DNA of 64,000 bases from Anoplopoma fimbria (lineage: Eukaryota; Chordata; Actinopteri; Perciformes; Anoplopomatidae): the NCBI RefSeq assembly GCF_027596085.1, contig NC_072449.1, positions 28,596,200 to 28,660,199 on the forward strand, read 5' to 3'. Made by a program: the position numbers and the translations under genes. The notes under the pieces were generated by a model. That model had not been told where the DNA came from. It saw only the letters and a list, made by a program, of their open reading frames with translations, and made no database searches. Within the stretch, counting starts at the first letter, position 1. Each line of letters opens with the position of its first letter. Shown piece by piece: positions 23,898-35,954 of the stretch.

Positions 23898-24242
23898 GAA
23901 AATAATGAGGAAAACTGGTACATTTAAGGGGCTAATTAAGTTTGTGTACATTTGTAAGCAGCGAGTAAGCAAACTTTCTGGAAGTGATTCAACAGCGGGA
24001 GTTTTGCCTAATCTATGAGCCTCTGTGACTCATGGGGATGAAATAATTCCACCTGGCTGAGAGAGCCTGTTGCGTAATAACGTTACAGTGAGAGAGGACA
24101 GATTGCAGGGCCAACACGGTGCCGCGTTACAACAAGCAGGACCAATAAAACCTTCTCCTTCTTCCTGTTGCTTCTCCTTTCCCCCTCCATGATCTACATA
24201 GATCAAACTTAAAGGAGATCCTCCACCTTTCATCTTCTTCTT
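23898..24242 (-). repeat. Right arm of the long inverted repeat
   Basis: Reverse complement of 20764-21107. Beyond the arm, 24243-24440 has words such as CTAACTTAGCTTTCAGCACT and CAGCCGTCGCCATGTTGAGA that look like a fish mobile element, so this arm may be part of a longer element of which the left arm is a truncated copy. Confidence 0.92.
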
Positions 24243-24681
24243 GCAGGGAGCTAAATAAGAATATTGATACCACTCCTGTGTCTGTGCTGTAAATATGGAG
24301 CGAACGCCAACAGTCGGCTAACTTAGCTTTCAGCACTATCAAGCTAACAACTTAGTTTGTTAGTGCTGATAGCTGTAAATCGCTGGCTCAGCCGTCGCCA
24401 TGTTGAGAGCCATGTGGAGACAACAGGTATGCTGTGAAGCTTGAATTCAGTACCTGTAAGGGTGCTGGTAGGCGGGTTTAGCTAGGTTGGAAAGAGCCGG
24501 GCTAGCTTTTTCCCCGTTTCCAGTCTTTGTGCTCTGCTTAATTAGCCGACTTCTGCCGATAGCTTCACATTGACTGACCAAGAAGCCTCAGTTTTACTAT
24601 CCAACTCAATAAAACTAACAAGTCTGTGTGTATCCCCCAAAATGTCGAACTTCTGCTTTAAGAATCACGTTAAAGTCAAAT

Positions 24682-25296
24682 AAGCTGTGTCCCAATCCAG
24701 CGGCTGCAGCCCACGGAGGACCCAGCCTTCGCGGTCTACGTCGGCCGGGTCCTTTGAATACCGCGAAGGCTGGACTGACTGGTCTGGTCCACAAAGTATT
24801 TTCTGTTTACATCACCAGCTTTTCGCGCCCCCCACCCTTATGCCGTTCCTGTCTCCTAGCAACCAGCTGTGGTTGTCATAAAAGAGGTAAAGCTCTCGGT
24901 AGCTTCACCTGGTTAGTTAATAGCGTCACGTAAATTAAACGATCAAGTGGGATCTGATCAGGTCCCTTGTTTTTAGTTTTAACACTTGTATCGGTAGATA
25001 TTCACGTGAGTTAAAACCCAATAATTACATTTAAATGTGAATTCTCCAGTTGCTGGCCCACTAGTCGCCATGTCATTAAAAAAAAAACTTCACCGGCACG
25101 CAATGAATCTTGGGATATGTTGGGCCGTGAAGGATCCATCAGTTGTATCCTCCGAATCTGGGAAAAGTAGGCTGCATTTGTCGGCCGCATTAGAAGGAGT
25201 CGATGAAATGGGAAGGCCTCGTCACGGCCGCTGTGACGCAATCAGTCTACAAATACACCCTCCGAAGGATGCAGCCGCTGGATTGGGACACAGCTT
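24682..25296. mobile_element. DNA transposon remnant with long terminal inverted repeats
   Basis: It begins AAGCTGTGTCCCAATCCAGC and ends GCTGGATTGGGACACAGCTT. The inverted ends pair over at least 27 bp, through GGCTGCA. The inside is GC-rich (TCGGCCGGGTCC, CACGGCCGCTGTGACG) with no transposase. Target duplications are not clear. It resembles widespread fish hAT-like MITEs with GTGTCCCAAT ends. Confidence 0.75.
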
Positions 25297-27179
25297 TAGT
25301 TTCATGTTAGTGTGTCATACCTCAGTGATGCTGTAACGCTTCAATAGGGATAAAGTATATTTGTATGTGTGTTTTCAATAGATTTTCCCTCATTACATTT
25401 ACATAAAATGTATTTGACTGATATTTATCTTGTTGTATAGTATTCAACATTTGAAACTCATTCCATTTCTGAGGCTGTAATTAGTAATTTCACTGCAGTT
25501 TGTGTGTTTGTGGGTGTGTGTACGTTTGTGTATTTGCAAGAGCAACAATGGGAAACTTTGCAGATGGGAGACATTAAAACTCACACCAGTGTTTATCTCA
25601 GTGAAACATCAGGACTGAGGAGTGGACGGCATTTTTGTGTGCGTGTGTACTGAAGCATGTGCACGCACTAAAATGTTTGTGTGTGTACGACATTGAGAAT
25701 AAGAAGTGTGCATCTCCGTTCTTAAACAACACCCACGAGAGCGGAGTCCAACATCCGGTGCCAATGTTCACTCCAGTGCTGAATAGTGTGTATGTGTGTG
25801 TGTTTCTGTTTGTGTGTGTTTCTGCTTGAGCGAGCATGTGTTTGGGAACATGCCAGTTTTAGAACTGTCTCATGGATTGGCTCAGTCTGCTGCACAACAG
25901 GAAGTTAAGATGTTGATGTTGGGAGTCTCTGGGAACCGAGGAAGACCAGGCCCAACACATGTGTGCGTAGACGTCACTTGAAATGGTTCCCCTGAGTTTA
26001 AGTAAATCAACTACTCCAGTGGATAGAGTCCCAGTTTGCAAGTACAAATAGTAATACTGCAGTGTAGAAATACTACTACAAGTAAAAGTCCTGCATTCAT
26101 AATCAAAAGCACAAAAATTATTAGCAAAACAATATTCTTAAAAGTACCAAAAGTGAAAGTACCAATAATGGCCGATTTCATAGAGTAGGAATAATGTTTT
26201 CTTCGTTTTGGATTACAAATCCTCATAATCAAAGAACATCATCAGAATGAAAACAAGTTACGCAAGTTGAATTATTCCTGACCCATCCAAACCCAGTGGT
26301 GCCACAGTAGCAACAACAGAAATAGAGAAAAGATGTGTCATGCAGATGTTTTTTTGAAAATAAACTGCAGGATTTTAGCAGGTTTCGCAGGCCGAAAAAC
26401 ACTAAAATGACAACATCAACCTTTAATTCATGGATGATTATCCTTTAACAAAGGAAAAGTGGAGGCTCAGGGTTTCTCAGCAGACAGACTGCGTTCTGAC
26501 TGAGAATATAACGTTCCTTTTGCATTTGACGGGTAAGCAGAGCATTGTTTAGTTTGTTAGCGAAGTGATCCATCAAGGAGGAAAAATATGTGCTCGTCCC
26601 ACTCTGACCAGTATGGAGAAATGAAGAGGAAAACAGGAGATATGGGAGGAATTTGTTTGGATGGGAGGGAGGACAGTGACCACTAAGCCACGGGTGGAAC
26701 ACTTGGACCTGAACTAAAGTAACCCGGTGCTAAACGGGCAGAGAGAGGAAAAGGACAAGGGAAGGAGAGGAAATTTAAAGAAAGGAAAGGAAAGGAGGAG
26801 TCTTCCCAGGATGAGAGCATGGCTTGAATTCTTTCAACATGGACAGGAAGCAGGGTGTGTGTGTGTGTGTGGGGGGGGATTGCAGACTTGGCAATCCCAG
26901 ACTTTTAACATGACACAGTGAGTGGAGCGATAAACACTTTCATCCGGACATCACACAGGCTAACTCACACTAACACATGACTGACCACATGTGCTTCAGT
27001 GTGTAAAAAACGTTTACCCGTCAGTTCTCTGCGGGTCCATGTGCTCACTGCTGCAGAAAACCAGGTTCTGTCCAAACTTCAGATATCAGGCCTCATGCAG
27101 CAACAATATCATAAACTTCTCTTCTGCAATGAGAAAAAACAAGGGATATATCAATATATATCAATACTGGATCATAAAC
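25297..27179. other. Non-coding stretch with a small AAGTA-family fragment
   Basis: An AAGTA-family fragment at about 26040-26175 (CTACAAGTAAAAGTCCTGCA, TTAAAAGTACCAAAAGTGAAAG). GT-rich sequence lies at 25500-25830 and near 26855. No gene is seen. Confidence 0.45.
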
Positions 27180-27500
27180 TGGAGGCGTGTAGCTGATTGT
27201 TTAATTATTAGCATAGGTAACGCCCCTAAACAATATATAAGGGCAGGTGTAGAGTCGTGTGCAAATTGTAGTGATGCCACCATTAAACAAAGACTGTAAG
27301 AAGAAGAAGAACTTCAGCAGTAGTGAAATCAAGGTTATTTTAAATAAACGTAAGCAAAGTCAATGTGATTTTTATGGGTTATGGGAAAATCAAAAAGCAT
27401 CAGTATATCTAAGCAATTCAGGAAATGAACGCACGCAATATCATCCAAAGGTTTTTATAGTCACAATTGTGGTAAAAGGATCAATATTATTGCTTTAATG
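27180..27500 (+). mobile_element. Harbinger-like fragment with a Myb/SANT-like remnant
   Basis: The frame starting at 27274 reads MPPLNKDCKKKKNFSSSEIK and then VILNKRKQS. This is like the start of the Myb_DNA-bind_5-type protein that accompanies PIF/Harbinger transposons (KKxNFSxxEIxVL). The leading sequence, TAATTATTAGCATAGGTAACGCCCC, is of the style seen at Harbinger ends. The frame is short and degenerate, so it is a relic. Based on recalled motif only. Confidence 0.4.
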
Positions 27501-29579
27501 ATCCAATTCAATCCAATGCAATCATTATTATGACTCTAAAACATATAATAATCTCAATTTTATTATATGATATTCATGCATTTGTTATGTTGCTCAAATC
27601 TTTGCTCAAAAATGTCAAGAATTTATGGACCGTGAACAAAAGATGGTTTTTTTTCCCCATCTAAGTGTGGTAAAAAGTTTCTCTGACCTAAAGGAAGAGC
27701 AAAGACAAGAAGACATTGGTAAATGTCAGAAAATTTTTAATAACAAAATAAGGACAAATCATGTCGACGGACCGCATGAAACAGCATTAGCTTAAACAAA
27801 AGGATCCTCTAATGTGGACTTGGTAGTGTGTGTGTGTATCCTCACACATTGTGAAGACAAATATTGATCAGTTGCACGAATTTGCTTTACTTTTATGACT
27901 TCGTTTACACATTTAATTCTGGTGTGAAATTATACTTAAAATGTTGGTTTGATTGGAAAAAGGAATATGACATATGTTTACTGTAAGTGAGAGACGAGGA
28001 CAGAAACAGTCATACAAGTGGGCACAAATACTGAATTGTGTGTGAGGTTCAGCGCAGCAGCACAGACTCATAGGAACACACTGATACACACACACAGGCA
28101 CCACCACAAAGGCCCCTGTCACATGTTGAGCAGATACATACCAACACCGTGATGTCAGTTTGTTCATCTCAACCTCAGACTGCTGATCCATTCATCAAAA
28201 ACACTGAAGGCCACACTGAACACTGTACAGTTAACTCAGATTACTGTGTCTCAAACAGCAAACAATCATTTGTTCTCTGGATCTTTTGGTGACATGGGAG
28301 GTTCTGTGAAACTGCTTTAATGCCAAGAACACACAATTTTTCCAAAATGATCTCATAGAAATGTTTTTTTACAAGAGGGGTTAAAAATGCAATAACCAGA
28401 AATGCGCCGTAAAAACATATTCGTACTACTTTGTACATATATATATTGTTCTGTTTGAAATCATCTTTGCGCATTGAACCAATGGAGCAAGAATTCTCAG
28501 TACAATCAATAATATTATGAGATGACTTTTGTGTTTTTATTATGCAATCAAACAGAATAGGTTTGATTATAATGTATCATTGTGAATCCAACACTTTTGT
28601 TTGAAAAAAACAAAGTTTTTGATTCACATTTAATACATTTTCAAGCACTGATTTTATTTACTTACAACAAAACATTTGGAGAAATGATGTCGATCAAGTT
28701 CTTCCAACTATCAAATGTTGCACAACTTGAACAGTGGTACCCAAAACAGTGGAGTATCCTCGCAAAATATAAGAAGCCATTGTACTGTTATGTGGAGGAC
28801 AACTTGATATTAACTGAATTGTCCTGATGCTGTAAACCCCACCCACCTGGTGCTCTCTGGTGAGCAAATGCAACTCTAAGAATAGTTCAGGTTGTCACTG
28901 AAAATGTGTCACATTAAAGTATTTCAGCTGACCCTGAAGTGTTTGTGCAGACAAACTGTTCTGAGGTCAGCGTTTTACTATCACACCCTCACTTGTTTAT
29001 CGCAGGCAGAATAACAAGAAAACAAGCCGATGTTGGCACATCCAATAAGATTAGAGTATGTAACAGCAGAAAGCACAAGCTAAAAAAAGGCTAAATATCA
29101 CACACAGTTGCAAATTAGCTTGCCTTGCCTCCCCCCCGACCCCAGCATGTTAATCATTTCTGTCTAAAGACTGCAGGTGCACCAGCAGGATCCTGGCTCG
29201 GTTACCCGTCACGGCCCACTAACAGCCTTGTTATTAGCTCAGCAGCAATTTATTTTCTATTAACTGGACTGGCTTACAGGGGGTTAAATTACATCCCCTC
29301 TGTAAGTGATTCTAAAAAGGTGTTGTTTCCTATGACATATATATATATGAGGTTGATTGAAATGTATAACTGAGCAATTTGGGTTGTAGATGGAAAGATT
29401 TTGTTTATTTCTCAGATCCACGCAGAATCCAAAATATGGACCTGTTCTCCTGAAAAACATCTTTCTTATCAGAAGACCTGTCAATAATTCCGGAAATGTA
29501 ACTCCTACAAATATAATAGGAATATATAACACAGCATATACAGTATATCCTTATTTTCAATATTGAAAACGCTTTTATC
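27501..29579. other. Non-coding stretch, nothing recognised
   Basis: AT-rich sequence. Frames at 27913-28191, 28241-28474 and 28582-28827 show no family signature. Confidence 0.4.
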
Positions 29580-29795
29580 TGGTTATTTATGTCGTATCCC
29601 TCTCTTGCCATTTCATCTATTTCTTTTAACTTTATTTTTTTTTATCCTGCAGTGTTTTTTGGGTTTCATGATCTCCCTGTTGTGTTTATTATTGTTTTTT
29701 TGTTTTCATCTGCTGCTTTTTTTCCCTCTGTAAAGCACTTGGTAACCTTGTTAAGAAAAATGCTACGTTTATTATTAAAAGTGTATTATTGAGAT
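29580..29795 (+). mobile_element. LINE 3'-end fragment (L2-like)
   Basis: T-rich sequence ending CTCTGTAAAGCACTTGGTAA, then CTTGTTAAGAAAAATGCTA and ATTAAAAGTG. This matches the typical L2/Maui-type 3' tail (CTGTAAAGCACTTTGTAA...GTGCTATATAAATAAA). No reverse transcriptase remains. Confidence 0.55.
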
Positions 29796-32068
29796 GTTGA
29801 ACATGTTTCTGTTGGCTCAAATCACACAATCATGTCCTGTGAGATCAAATTTGAATCGACTGGGGCCACACGGCAAATAATCATTAGATTACTTGAGTAA
29901 ATTAAAACACAATAAACAAACTTTTTAACCTCTTGAACGCAACAATTCTTGTCCCTTCAAACAGTTGAGTCCGTCAGACAGACAAGGTTCACCATAAAAT
30001 CCCCATTGGTAATTTAAAACATTAATCAGGTCAGAATACATTTGAGGTCATCTCCAACAACATGCATCTTACTGATAGAACAACTGTCAAGTCATAACTC
30101 AGTGATGTATGCAGTGTTTTATCTGCTGGGACTTGAGCTCAAGCACTCACAGTTCCTTCTAGTCCGCTAAATGATAAAACTGTTAAATATAGTAAATGTT
30201 TTACTGCAAAAAAGCGCCGTCGGATGTATTTTAGCCAACCATTAGTGGATTTTATCAGAGGTGGATGATGTGTCAAAGGGTTTGGACTGTGTTTCAGCTC
30301 AACTGTCTCCCAGCATAATAAGACAAAGACAAAGACGGGGAATCAGAGACAGGAATTTACACTATCACATTTTTTGGCATTTGACCAAGGCTGTTCTCTG
30401 GAGCAGCTCACAACAAGCAAATCCACAGAGACAGACTCCCAGACTGGAGAGAGCGTGGGCGCCTGGGGGGAAACAATGTGGGCTTTACTTTCCTTTTCTG
30501 TTTGACGCAGATGATGGCGTTAGCTGAGCTGTTGTTAAAAGGGGTTTAAGTGTTTTTGAGAAAAGAAGGCCTTTAATAGTAATTGCCCGCCCTCGGCAGT
30601 GGAATAAATCTCCTTGTTATTCCCTTTAACCTATGTGTCATTTATGAGGCAGTCATTCCCAGGATAATGAGTCAGACAGAGAGGAGCAGAGAGACATAAC
30701 ACACCTTTAAAAAGGAGACTGAAGCCTCCACAAGAGTGGAAGCGGCACTGCACTGACGGGCCGTCAATCTCCAAATCCCAGCTGAAGTCTTCCTCTAAGA
30801 GGATCACATCGTCTATATATACACTCACCACAGGTGCACCAACGGGGAGCTAAGCTGATTACTGATGAAAGATGCAGCAAACACACAACTTGTCAGTGTT
30901 TCAGGGGACTCCAGGAGGGAAATAGTGCTGGAGAATAGAATACATGGCGCCCAATGAAGTCCCTAAAGATTTCTGGCCAAGAAAGAACCAATTCCATTTT
31001 TGAGCAGATCTGAATCAAGATGTGGGATGGTCTCAGTGCCTTTCTGGTTTGTTTTATAGCAATGACACCTACGTGTCATAAATAAAATGATGATAATGAT
31101 GGAATAAATGTATTAATGTTAGAACTCAATGTCAAAATGCACCATACACCATATATGCGCCATATTTCTGTGTTTAAACAATAGAGAAAAAGATTAATGG
31201 AGCATTTATTTCTGGGAGATGGTTGCACAGTACAGGAATCCACCTAGCTAAATTATAGATGTATCCGTGATTTGTATGCAGGAAATAAAGTGATTCACAC
31301 AGCAGGTACAGTAAGGTCGGCCCACTCTGCTTTTACCGCAGCTCGTATCACTCATTAGCTGTTGTGACTTGCAGTACTGAGTTTCTAGTCCACACCCTCC
31401 GCTCCACAAAAAATTCAACGAGTCATAATGTACGTCACATTACTGGGTTTCATTTGGCAAATCAGACCAGCTAATGTTCAGTTGAAAACAGGAAAGATGA
31501 GTGATGTACGTAAATGTGAGGCAACCTCCGGTTCTGAAGAGTGAAGCCGCATTGGCTTCACTTGTTAATCAATATATTGTAGAATCTGTGATGAACAAGA
31601 TGTATATTAGCTTGTAGCTAACTCTGGTACATCTAAGAAGCCGTGCACTGTCAAGTAAACAAATAGATAAATAACAGCTGCTCTGAAGGTCAGAAGAGAT
31701 GCAACATGCAGCTGGTTCGGTGTTCCAAGTAAACAGAGCTTGTGTGTGCATGTGTTTGTGTGTGTGATAGGAAACCTTTGAGGTACTGGATGAATAGTTT
31801 GTCTTCCTGGAGCCAGTGTTGCAGGATGGGAGGGGAGCAGGAAGTGAGTCACCAGAGGATCGAAGCTCACTAGGAAAAATAAAAAGGCGGCGTGCTGCTG
31901 GGGTACTGATCCAAATCCACGGAGGGCTTCAATCGCTGGACGGCCTAAAGATAGAAAGGAACAATGTCAGAAACGCTGACGGCATCACGCCTTCTTGTGA
32001 TAAATGAAGGGATTTAGGATTCTGGGTCCGATTTATCTGGAGAGGCAGGACACAGTGGCGCCGCCAAG
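29796..32068. other. Non-coding stretch, no gene seen
   Basis: Unique-looking sequence with short open frames only, the longest being 88 codons at 30261-30527. No repeat or RNA gene was recognised. Confidence 0.4.
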
Positions 32069-32149
32069 GGGAACTCAACTAAGCCAACTCGGAAGTTCAC
32101 GTGGAACCCCTTCCACGTAAACTTGAGTTGGCTTGTTCCCAGTAAATCA
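32069..32149. other. 81-bp imperfect hairpin
   Basis: GGAAC, AAGCCAACTC, AGTT and CACGTGGAA on one side pair with TTCCACGT, AACTT, GAGTTGGCTT and GTTCC on the other, around a CCCC loop. Small bulges interrupt the stem. The size suits a microRNA-like precursor or a tiny foldback element, but the sequence does not say which. Confidence 0.55.
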
Positions 32150-35100
32150 ATGTAATGCTTTAGTTGCCAGATCAGATTGACAGTTCCCACCCTTATCACA
32201 AATTAAAACCAATTAATTAAAAAACAGCATTACCTCGCCAGACACCTGTGTAAAACCGTTAAACCATTACACATGCATACAAAGCTTTATATCTGTATCA
32301 AATAACCAAGTAATAAAAGATAAGAGTGCAGACAGCCGACCAAAAAAACTAAATCTCCTGTCAATGTCAATGATGAGGACGTCAAGGTAAGCAGGTCCTC
32401 CCTTAACCCGAGTGACAGTTGAGAACAAATCATGACAATCAGATATTTATCAAATGAAATGAGTCACTTATATGAGTGCACACAACTAAGTTCCTGAACA
32501 TGTTTCTGTGTTTTTGACCATAAAATGGCAGCTTGTTTTTTAACATTGTCTTTCCAATTACATATGATTTTTTTATGTTTTCCGTGAACAGGCCAAAATC
32601 CCCACCGATGTGTGTACATAAGTCCGTGTACAGGTGTACAGTCCCTAATGTAGAGCAGATATCAGAGGTCTGGATTATATGATTTGCTGCCGGTACAATG
32701 TTCCCTGTTTTATTTATTTGTAAGATATGCAAATTAACATATTTATTTCTGTGCTAGAAAGAAGTTAAAAACAATCCTCGACCTCAAGAGTTGAATAAAG
32801 TATAATGATTTAGAGTCCTGATGGACAGGGGTCACCTTGCATGGCAGGATGGGTGAATCTATGCAATGCCTTCACTCTATATTGACGTAGTTTTCAACCA
32901 GCCTCCATACTGAAACAGCATAATGGAATTCCTGAAATGCAGTTGTGGCTTTTGGTTTTTGTGAGTTATCCCAAGATTTGAAATTAAACATTTCTGGGAC
33001 GCCACTGGCGGGACAAGAGAGAAACAACAGAACGAGTGGATGAGAATTTTAAATAGTCACAGGAAAGAGAGGTCCACTCAGTGACCACGGCGTCAACCCC
33101 GCCTCAATGGTCACGATTCCCCTAACCCCACCCGTCTGGTTCTCTAAGTAGCTTAAAATAGGCTTTAGTGGTGTATTCATAAAACAAAGGGAAAATTAAC
33201 ACAACACAATCACAAGGAAACAAAAAATAAAAATAGTTCTTTTTTTTTGCCTACTATGATGACAGACGTGGCAGCTTTTACATCTTTAGCAGTTGCTGCT
33301 GTCCACAGACTGTAATATTTAGTTTTTATAGACAGACTAGCGTCAACTTGAGGCGTTGACAGTCGTCACAGACCAGAGAAGACAATTGTTCTTTGGCTAA
33401 AAGACGGAGACAACTTCTTAGATCCTGACGGCAAGTAGGGAAACTGTTTGGTCTCATGTTTTTTAATTTTCATCATAATATATCATAAATAAAAAGTGGT
33501 CAAAATGTATAAACTCAGAAAAAAATACAGAAATAAAAGTTTTACTGGTTGATCCTGTATCAACTTTATTTAAATACTTTAACAACCTCACCTACAGTGT
33601 ACAGTTAGAAAACTCCTCCAAAGACAGGGTACTGGTCAAATTTACATAGCGGGAAAGAAAAAAACTGAAAATAAACTTACAAAAATCGAAGCCATTAAGG
33701 AAAGATCAAATCAACAAGAACTTTCACGCTTGAGATAGCTGACACTTTCCATGGCCTGCCAGGAGGCAGCGACAGTAAATATTTTGTTAAGTTTGTTTCT
33801 TTACACACAAAAAAAGCAACAGGTCTGTCTCCTCTGTTCACACTGTTACGGGCTGACCTACGCCACGCTGAGGTGAGCGGCGATCAAATGTTCCTGACAT
33901 AAAATGATTCAGTTCAAAAACTGTCAAGTGAGGGAGAATATATATATACCCAAGTATAAAAAATAAATTAAAATGATTAACATTTATACACAAGAAGGTC
34001 GATCCCCGGCACCTCCTGGAACTTCTAGAAGCTCCTTGACGCGTTGATAAAGATTTTGAAACAAGCCCTGGCAAATGAAATCAAATGTTTGTGCTAAGGG
34101 GTAGAAACTATGTGAAGGGAGATACAAAGAAAAAATATTTGAACCCTCATCCGAACTTTGAATCCATCCCAAATGAACATTCCCCCATGAAGTGTGCGCT
34201 TGCTTCTTTAGCTGCAAGCCCCGAGAGAGAAAACCATGTTGAATTTTTAACACAGGTCGTGCTAAGATCAATAACATGGTTCTCTTTATTCAAAGCTCAG
34301 ACTGACAGCAGAGAGAGAGCGACTGCAAAAGATCAATGCAAGATTCATGCATTAATTTACTTTTAGGTCCAGAGTCTCGTTTCTGATTGTCAAACTGTCG
34401 GCAGCCACTGAAGCCAAACGCTTCCAAATTGATGGTGATGAGGCTGCAAATTGTTCCGTTGCATCATTCACTCTCAGAAATCTGCAGACCCTGTCTTTAA
34501 ATTCCATTCTCAATAGAAGGGTTAATGAAAGCAAAGTAACTAAAAGATAAAGGCTAGATGGCTGACTTCTTATTCTTACAACTGTGGAAAAAATTATAAT
34601 TATAAAATGTGAACCGCCCGATTACAGATTGAAGCTATGAAATGACAAAAACTTGCTTAATGTTCCCTACTAAAAACATGCGTGATAAATAAATGAATAT
34701 GCCATTAAATATATACGGAAAATAATATTAAAATAAATGTAGGCATGAATTGATCAAATGTGACAAAAAAGTTGTTACCTATCCATCAATTCTATGATTT
34801 ACTAACATTTCAATTTATTTCTTTAATTTTATTATTATTTGTATTTATTTTCTGGCAGGTTCCGTCTTCCATAACGACAAAATATAATCTAGCTAAAATG
34901 GGACGCGGGGAACTTTTCCATCTTTACCTTCATTTATTAATTTACGAACTCTATTTGTAAAGAAAGATAAAAACAAAAAATTCATAAGGAAACAACAGGA
35001 CTGCTGAAGGGGCGTAGTGGTTAAAGAGGCAGAATTGAGATGTCACGAGTCACTTTCTGAACCAGCATTTATCTGTTTCAGGTAAGAGCTGAATACCTGA

Positions 35101-35617
35101 AAGGAACCAGTATATGAACAGCTGGAGGAGCTACAGACATTAAAAACATGAATACAGCCTTCAAGAGGACACAAACCGACAAAGAAGTAGAAAAATAAAT
35201 ACTAAAAGAAAAAATGCAAAATAGAGATTTTAAGTTTACGTATTTGCAATTCTTTCTGTAGCAAATGTGAGTCATAATGAAATAATGTGTGCTAATGTTT
35301 GACCAATCTTACTGATCTGCTTCAGTGCTGTTCATTTTACCACAAAAACATCATAAATCAGCAATATTTGTATGGGGGAAAAAAATGATATATATCCAAT
35401 CTTTTTTTGTTGCAGAGAGCACGTCAACTTTGACCGACGAAAGAATATGGACAAGCGCATCAACAGGTTTAAGGGTGAGGAGAAAATGTAGGAACTGAAA
35501 TGAAGAGGATTAATGAAAAAAAAAAAGAAGTAAATCTATAACGTTTCCGTATAAATGCATTTTTTGCTGCCGTCTGAATAACTGTTTTCATTTAAGCGTT
35601 GCGAAGAGGAGAATACA
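32150..35617. other. Non-coding stretch, possibly including distal zc3h4 3' UTR
   Basis: AT-rich sequence with no recognised protein. A minus-strand AATAAA near 33556-33561 (inside GTATTTAAATAAAGTTGATA) could end a longer zc3h4 3' UTR. Frames of up to 97 codons at 32439-32732 and 33984-34366 show no family features. Confidence 0.35.
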
Positions 35618-35623
35618 TTTATT
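35618..35623 (-). terminator. Proximal polyadenylation signal candidate for zc3h4
   Basis: AATAAA on the minus strand, about 330 nt after the zc3h4 stop codon. Usage is not shown; a second candidate lies near 33556. Confidence 0.35.
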
Positions 35624-35715
35624 TATACATCAATAAGTTTGTTTAAAATAGAGATTTAACTTTAAACCCTTCCCATAACCCAAGAGTCTTTTATAGAATC
35701 TGCAACACTTTGCTA

Positions 35716-35717
<2 letters not shown>

Positions 35718-35774
<57 letters not shown>
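35718..35774. repeat. (GT)n microsatellite in the zc3h4 3' UTR region
   Basis: About 28 GT units, roughly 180-240 nt after the zc3h4 stop; read as (CA)n in the transcript. Confidence 0.97.
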
Positions 35775-35777
<3 letters not shown>

Positions 35778-35936
35778 TTGTGGTATCAGTTTGTTCACAA
35801 AAGTTTGTCTTCTTAACCTTCTTACAGTCTTACGGGCAGTTGCCTCAGTGCGCTGATCACTGATCTGTTCAGTGTCCAAAAATGTTAAAACAAGCCAAAA
35901 GCCGCCTGCATGACGGGCATCAGGGTTCAAGGGTCA

Positions 35937-35954
35937 GGGGGGGGGGGGGGGGGG
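35937..35954. repeat. 18-G run directly after the zc3h4 stop codon
   Basis: Eighteen consecutive G on the plus strand, so the transcript would carry C18 straight after UGA (35955-35957). Run length is error-prone in sequencing. Confidence 0.85.
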
